IMG/VR virus record: IMGVR_UViG_3300008450_000372
Span: 1-26,959 of that record
Source: a virus
DNA: 26,959 bases
Strand: one strand, 5' to 3'
Shown: positions 22,846 to 26,959 of the stretch, piece after piece
How positions within the stretch are numbered: the first letter of the stretch is position 1
Layout: each line of letters starts with the position of its first letter
Translations under genes and position numbers: made by a program
The notes under the pieces: generated by a model
Seen by the model: only the letters and a program-made list of their open reading frames with translations
The model's database searches: none
What the model was told of the DNA's origin: nothing

Positions 22846-22974
22846 ATGGCAAAATCAAAATCATCAGGAGATAGCCGTAAAGTAACTTTCGGTAAAAGAA
22901 AAAAAGGAAGCTCACAAAAATCACACAACAAACACGATAGAAAAGAAAAAATGTATCGTGGACAAGGAAGATAA
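22846..22974 (+). CDS. Very basic 42-residue head-region protein
   Basis: A short frame immediately after the 386-residue gene (start ATGGCAAAATC). The product begins MAKSKSSGDSRKVTFGKRKK and ends MYRGQGR; about 40 percent of residues are Lys, Arg or His. The KVTFGKRKKG and YRGQGR motifs are, to my knowledge, shared by small proteins at this location in related phages. A basic peptide in the prohead gene cluster may interact with the acidic scaffold or with DNA. Its position resembles that of T4 gp68 or gp67, which are also small core components. Confidence 0.7.
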   Translation: MAKSKSSGDSRKVTFGKRKKGSSQKSHNKHDRKEKMYRGQGR

Positions 22975-22982
22975 TATTTATT
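22975..22982 (+). promoter_or_regulatory. Candidate late promoter element TATTTATT
   Basis: TATTTATT starts directly after the TAA of the basic 42-residue gene and ends 3 bases before the ATG at 22986. The spacing again implies a leaderless transcript if it acts like a T4 late promoter. Confidence 0.4.
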
Positions 22983-22985
22983 GAT

Positions 22986-24953
22986 ATGAACATAACCAAA
23001 CTATACCAACAGCTACAAGAGGGTAAAACGTCCCGCGATTACTTCGTTAAAGAAGCACGCAGACAATTTCCACAGTTCATCAGTCCAGTGACTTCTTTTA
23101 AAGACGCTGTGAACATACTAAAAGGAAAAAGACTAGTATCAGAGAACGTAACCAAAGAGGTAAGCGGTGCATTCTTCGATGCTCCAACTTTTAAAAACGA
23201 ATTACAAACCACCGAAGAATCTTTACAGGAGATAAAGGGCGTAGACGAAGAACTTCTTGATATAGTGCTTAAGTACGTTAAAGATCCTGACGAAGCTATA
23301 CAGTATATAAAGAGGGGAATGCCGGATTGGTTAGAAGCTAATCTAGATAGAGACGAAGATTATAAGAATTATTTAAAAAGTACGAGAGGAGTAGATCTAT
23401 ACCCCGGAAACATGGGAGATGAGATGTCTGCTCCTAGAGAAGGAAAAATAAACGAAGCCCACAAACTTGACACAGAGCAGATATTGGATCGCATGTCTCC
23501 TTACGCTGTTAGAAAGGGCATAGAGTTAGAGTTGAAGAAAGAAAAGGTGATAGACAACACTACACTCAATAAAATCAAGACCCGTGTCGCTAAGAAGCTT
23601 CAAAAAAATAAAAACGCTTACGAAGACCAAGTTTTCTCAAACGTTAAAGAAATAGACAAAAAAGATAAGCAATTAGAAACAAAGGAAGTAACCCAAGAGT
23701 TGAACGATAAACACAACTCAATGAAAAAAATTAAGGGGTACAAAGAAGAGAAGGCAAACACAAAAGCTTCTAAGAAAGAAAACAGAAAGGGAAAACCTAA
23801 AGGCGTAAAAGTGATGCCTGACAAAGGCGTTACTGGATCTGAAAAGATATTAAAAGAAGACATTCAGGATAGAGCAGACGCTATTAATAGGTTCGCTAGA
23901 CTAGTTAAATCTAAAAACATCGAAGATATAAAAAACGAATTAGAAGCGATAGTACAGTTTCCAGAACAGAGCAGTATTACGCCTAGTGAAGCAACAAAGA
24001 TAATTAAAAAATATTGCACACCAGAAGAAGCTCAGCAGATATTAGACGACATAAATCAACCAATGACCGATCCAGCTGGTGGCAGCGGTTTATCTTCTCA
24101 TCTTGAAGAGGATGAATTTAGAGCACCAACAAACAAACCGTTGGTTAACAAAGAAGAGGTGGACGACCAAGAATTGGAAGCATTAAAAATGAAAGTTATA
24201 GGTTGGTATAAAAAAAATTATACTAATTCAAAATCACCGCTCGTTTCAAAATGGGCAACTGAATTTGAGGCAGACGTAAACAGAGCTACAAACAAACAAG
24301 AAATCAAACAAGTCGTAGATAGCATATTGATGGGAGATACAACCACCGCTATGACTAACTTGGGTTTAAACGAAGACAAAGCGGAGGTGTTGAACAATAT
24401 AAAAGAGTTTTTACAAGAGTACAGCTACTTGGAATACCACCAAGGCATGGAAGTAAACACACCAGACGGTCCCGGAGTAGTTAAAGAAATAATGGGCGGT
24501 ACGTTAACTATAGAGTTGGAAGACAGCGCTTTAAGAGACTATCAAATGAACGTAATAAACAAAGCAACAACAGATAGTAAAGAACAACCAAAACAAACAC
24601 CGCAAGCCGCAGCAGTCGACAAAGACAAAGAAGATAGGGACGCAGCATTCTCAAAGTTTCCTTTTGGCAACCTTGGCAGCGTAAAGGGCCCAGACACTGG
24701 AATAAAGAAAGAGGCCTACAAGAACATGACACACGAAGAGAAACTTAAAGCGATAATGGAAAAAGTTCAAGCGATGGAAGAGGGCGAAAAGAAACACAAG
24801 GCTTTGGACATTGTAAAGAAGAAGTTGAAAGAGGCTACAAAAATCCACGCAGGAGGAGAAGTTTTTTTTAAGAAAGATTCAGAAGTACCAGGATTTGAAG
24901 CTGATCTAAAATCAGCAGGAGTTAAATACACAAAAGAGAGAGTAGCATCATGA
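22986..24953 (+). CDS. Large unknown head-assembly region protein
   Basis: A 655-residue protein. It starts MNITKLYQQLQEGKTSRDYF with an L10-Q11-E12-G site that fits the gp21 consensus especially well. It continues with EARRQFPQFISPVTSFKDAV, a pattern recurrent in T4-like Bacteroidetes phages. Helical segments (HKLDTEQILDRMSPYAVRKG), a Lys-rich linker and a small beta segment YHQGMEVNTPDGPGVVKEIM (KOW/SH3-like) follow. It ends with a helical stretch and GGEVFFKKDSEV. It ends in an ATGA overlap with the protease gene. Role unknown; a prohead core or processed virion protein is likely from its leader and neighbours. Confidence 0.65.
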   Translation: MNITKLYQQLQEGKTSRDYFVKEARRQFPQFISPVTSFKDAVNILKGKRLVSENVTKEVSGAFFDAPTFKNELQTTEESLQEIKGVDEELLDIVLKYVKDPDEAIQYIKRGMPDWLEANLDRDEDYKNYLKSTRGVDLYPGNMGDEMSAPREGKINEAHKLDTEQILDRMSPYAVRKGIELELKKEKVIDNTTLNKIKTRVAKKLQKNKNAYEDQVFSNVKEIDKKDKQLETKEVTQELNDKHNSMKKIKGYKEEKANTKASKKENRKGKPKGVKVMPDKGVTGSEKILKEDIQDRADAINRFARLVKSKNIEDIKNELEAIVQFPEQSSITPSEATKIIKKYCTPEEAQQILDDINQPMTDPAGGSGLSSHLEEDEFRAPTNKPLVNKEEVDDQELEALKMKVIGWYKKNYTNSKSPLVSKWATEFEADVNRATNKQEIKQVVDSILMGDTTTAMTNLGLNEDKAEVLNNIKEFLQEYSYLEYHQGMEVNTPDGPGVVKEIMGGTLTIELEDSALRDYQMNVINKATTDSKEQPKQTPQAAAVDKDKEDRDAAFSKFPFGNLGSVKGPDTGIKKEAYKNMTHEEKLKAIMEKVQAMEEGEKKHKALDIVKKKLKEATKIHAGGEVFFKKDSEVPGFEADLKSAGVKYTKERVAS

Positions 24954-25585
24954 GCAAACAACTTTTAATAGAGCATTCTTTTTTTACACCAACTATTAAC
25001 TTACACGAGGGATTAAAAAACCAAAACGGTAACCTTATAGTTAGGGGTAAAGTGCAAGCTAGCGACAAACCAAACGCAAACCGCAGAGTGTATCCTTACG
25101 AAACTCTGTTCGAACAGGTTAAAAAATACGTCGACGGTCCTATAAAAGAGAAGCGTGCGCTCGGAGAACTGGATCACCCAGAGAGCTCTATCATAAATTT
25201 GAAAAACGTTTCTCACAACATACTGGATCTTTGGTGGGAAGGTAAAGACGTTTTCGGTACTATCGAAATACTGCCTACTCCCTCTGGTAACATACTCAAA
25301 GAGCTTTTTTTAAACAACATAACTGTAGGCATATCCTCAAGGGCTTTGGGTTCAACCACTCCCATGGCAGAAGGCTTAGTGAAAGTTGAAGAAGATTTGG
25401 AATTGATATGTTGGGACTTTGTTAGTCAACCCTCAACCTACGGTTCTTACATGAAACCTGTTAACGGTTTAAGAGAGTCTTACGACGCAACAATCATAAC
25501 TCAAACGCAAAACAAATACACAAACGTTAACAATTTGATGAGAGACATCATATGTGAAATGTCGGGTGTATGTTGCATAAACTAA
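24950..25585 (+). CDS. 21: Prohead core protease (gp21)
   Basis: A 211-residue serine protease of the T4 gp21/U9 type, a fold shared with herpesvirus assemblin. H76 lies in LGELDHPESS and the serine in VGISSRALGS (S129 or S130); both match the catalytic region of T4 gp21 (212 residues). It cleaves scaffold, capsid and internal proteins at (L/I)xE sites during head maturation and destroys itself. An L6-I7-E8 sequence near its own N-terminus (MSKQLLIEHS) could be an autocleavage site. The ATG overlaps the stop of the preceding gene. Confidence 0.92.
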   Translation: MSKQLLIEHSFFTPTINLHEGLKNQNGNLIVRGKVQASDKPNANRRVYPYETLFEQVKKYVDGPIKEKRALGELDHPESSIINLKNVSHNILDLWWEGKDVFGTIEILPTPSGNILKELFLNNITVGISSRALGSTTPMAEGLVKVEEDLELICWDFVSQPSTYGSYMKPVNGLRESYDATIITQTQNKYTNVNNLMRDIICEMSGVCCIN

Positions 25586-25590
25586 TAAAA

Positions 25591-25959
25591 ATGAAACTAT
25601 TTGAAATATTAAGCGAAGAGTTTTCAGCAAACGATCCGGTGTTAATGGCTCTTAGAGCTGCTAAAGATACTAGACAAAAAAACTTAAAAGCCTACGCCGC
25701 TAGTATGAAAAAAAGGGTGTATGGAAAGAAGAGAGAAGACCTCGTAGACAGATTAGAAACTCTTAACGATGATCTTTTGGATTTGTATAAACAAAAAAAG
25801 CAAGCGTTTATAGACATGGAATTAGACGCGGGTGAGAAAGGAAGTTCGTGGAGCGACCAAGATGCTAACGAATACGGTGATATGCTAAACAGCATTGATG
25901 AAAAAATAGACTCTTTGATAAAAACTAGACAAAAGATTGAAATAGCTTTATCGTACTAA
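25591..25959 (+). CDS. Small helical protein with LxE leader
   Basis: A 122-residue protein from the ATG at 25591; a longer frame from 25570 overlaps the protease gene and is less likely. It starts MKLFEILSEEFSANDPVLMA, with L7-S8-E9. The body is a helical hairpin or coiled coil (LETLNDDLLDLYKQKKQAFI, then SIDEKIDSLIKTRQKIEIAL). It lies between protease and scaffold genes and is followed by a terminator. It may be a prohead core component. The family is seen in related phages but has no function I can name. Confidence 0.65.
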   Translation: MKLFEILSEEFSANDPVLMALRAAKDTRQKNLKAYAASMKKRVYGKKREDLVDRLETLNDDLLDLYKQKKQAFIDMELDAGEKGSSWSDQDANEYGDMLNSIDEKIDSLIKTRQKIEIALSY

Positions 25960-25986
25960 TAAGAAAAGCAAAATATTTTTAGAAAT

Positions 25987-26011
25987 AGCTAACTTTTTGT
26001 TAGCTTTTTTT
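25987..26011 (+). terminator. Rho-independent terminator
   Basis: AGCTAAC (25987-25993), TTTTT loop, GTTAGCT (25999-26005), followed by a run of seven T. The stem is perfect. It separates the head-assembly block from the scaffold gene, allowing independent high expression of the latter. Confidence 0.85.
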
Positions 26012-26042
26012 GTGTATATACATATTCTACAAAAAATGCACG

Positions 26043-26050
26043 TATTTATT
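26043..26050 (+). promoter_or_regulatory. Candidate late promoter element TATTTATT
   Basis: TATTTATT about 30 bases after the terminator and 94 bases before the scaffold ATG. With T4-like spacing the transcript would start near 26056, just before a perfect hairpin. Confidence 0.45.
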
Positions 26051-26057
26051 GGTAAAT

Positions 26058-26078
26058 GCGCAAATCTCACTATTGCGC
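26058..26078 (+). promoter_or_regulatory. 5' leader hairpin of the scaffold gene
   Basis: GCGCAA (26058-26063) pairs perfectly with TTGCGC (26073-26078) around a nine-base loop. It would sit at the extreme 5' end of a transcript from the TATTTATT element, where such hairpins can stabilise mRNA. It is not followed by a T run, so it is not a terminator. Confidence 0.45.
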
Positions 26079-26144
26079 TAAATCAATGAAACCTCATATT
26101 GCTTCCCTCCCCCAAATAAGCAATTAAAAATCAAAGGAAACATA

Positions 26145-26959
26145 ATGGAAACAAACATTTACAAGCAATCACTTCTTGATGCTAAAGCGGTGCGTGCGAG
26201 CATTATCGCTAACGCAAAAGCTGAACTTCAAGAGGCAATTGAGCCAAAGATCCAAGACATGATACGCACTAAGCTATCAGAAGAATTGGAAGAAGAACTC
26301 GAAGAGGAAGTAGAAGAAGGATACGACATGGAAGAAGGCGAAACTCACGAAGAAGGCTACTACGGCGAAAAAGAAGATCAAACAATGTCTGAAGACGACG
26401 TTACAGACGCAACTTTGGAAGAAATTCTTGCCGAATTAGACGCTTTGGAAGAAGACCAGAACCTTAACGAAGTAGAAGAAAACGTTGAAGAAGAAGGCTA
26501 CAACATGGAAGAAGGAGTTGAAGAGGCTGAAGAAGAAGCCGAAGACGACGAAACCGTTGATGCAGAAATCGAAGACGAAGAAGAAACTACTGACGACGAA
26601 ACCAAAGTTGTAGACATCACTCTTGGCGACCTCAAACAAGTTCTACAGTCTGTAATGGCACAAAAAGACACGACCGCCGACGAATTCGAAGCAAGCGAAG
26701 AAGAGTCAGAAGAAAGCTCAGAAGAGCCTTTATCTCTTGACGAAATCTTGGCAGAATTAGAAGAAGCCGAAGGTCACAAAGAAGAAAAGCACGAAGAAGG
26801 TAAAAAAGTTGAAGAGATGGAAAAAGAGCTAGAAGAAGCAAAAAACACTATAGCTGCTTTAAATGAAACTCTACAAGACATCAACCTATTGAATGCGAAG
26901 CTTCTTTACATGAACAAAATTTTCAAAGCAAAAACTTTGACAGAATCAGAAAAAGTAAA
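26145..26959 (+). CDS. 22: Prohead scaffold protein (gp22-like), partial
   Basis: An open frame from the ATG at 26145 to the window end, 271 codons without a stop. AAAGGAAA upstream is one of the few Shine-Dalgarno-like leaders here. The N-terminus is helical (METNIYKQSLLDAKAVRASI). A very acidic middle of about 170 residues has repeated units: EEGYDMEEGE and EEGYNMEEGV; TLEEILAELDALEE and SLDEILAELEEAE. The visible end has a coiled coil and INLLNAKLLYMNKIF, which I recognise from T4-like gp22 scaffold proteins. Gene order after gp21 also fits. The scaffold shapes the prohead and is degraded by gp21. The long acidic insertion is unusual for gp22. Confidence 0.75.
   Translation, partial: METNIYKQSLLDAKAVRASIIANAKAELQEAIEPKIQDMIRTKLSEELEEELEEEVEEGYDMEEGETHEEGYYGEKEDQTMSEDDVTDATLEEILAELDALEEDQNLNEVEENVEEEGYNMEEGVEEAEEEAEDDETVDAEIEDEEETTDDETKVVDITLGDLKQVLQSVMAQKDTTADEFEASEEESEESSEEPLSLDEILAELEEAEGHKEEKHEEGKKVEEMEKELEEAKNTIAALNETLQDINLLNAKLLYMNKIFKAKTLTESEKV

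Overview
The window is a segment of a T4-like (tailed, contractile-type) bacteriophage genome. It carries recognisable T4-type core genes: a gp55-like late sigma factor, a primase, the gp47 and gp46 recombination nuclease subunits, the large terminase gp17, the portal gp20, the prohead protease gp21 and the start of a gp22-like scaffold. The DNA is A+T-rich. Most starts are preceded by A-rich leaders without a clear Shine-Dalgarno sequence, as is usual for Bacteroidetes and their phages. I therefore infer a Bacteroidetes (perhaps aquatic Flavobacteriia) host; the sequence does not prove it.

Layout. Positions 1-2494 are a leftward block: a partial unknown gene, a sigma factor, a small membrane protein, an HD-domain protein, a glutaredoxin-like protein and a small unknown. 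Positions 2495-2836 are a divergent noncoding gap holding two strong inverted-repeat architectures that look like structured RNA or DNA. Rightward from 2837 come primase and a single-polypeptide gp47-gp46 fusion, translationally coupled. From 6997 begins a long rightward block. It starts with two fused enzymes (adenylyltransferase plus ligase-like nucleotidyltransferase; metallopeptidase plus HAD phosphatase). A run of small virion-type or unknown proteins follows, then a glycosylase-like protein, a possible spanin pair, terminase, portal, four unknown head-assembly genes, prohead protease, another small protein, a terminator and the acidic scaffold gene, which leaves the window.

Two signals recur across the late block. 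First, the octamer TATTTAT(A/T), the reverse complement of the T4 late -10 element TATAAATA when it ends in A, lies just upstream of several genes and is a candidate late promoter. Second, about ten proteins begin with a short hydrophobic or amphipathic leader ending in (L/I)-x-E. This resembles T4 capsid-targeting sequences cut by gp21. In three larger proteins the same kind of leader is found internally, and in the two fused enzymes it lies at the junction of the two domains. This suggests a family of cleavable capsid-targeting leaders and possible proteolytic separation of fused enzymes, which is the most interesting hypothesis here.

No tRNA, CRISPR array, insertion sequence or integrase was recognised. 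Family assignments rest on motif recognition by eye; no database search was run.
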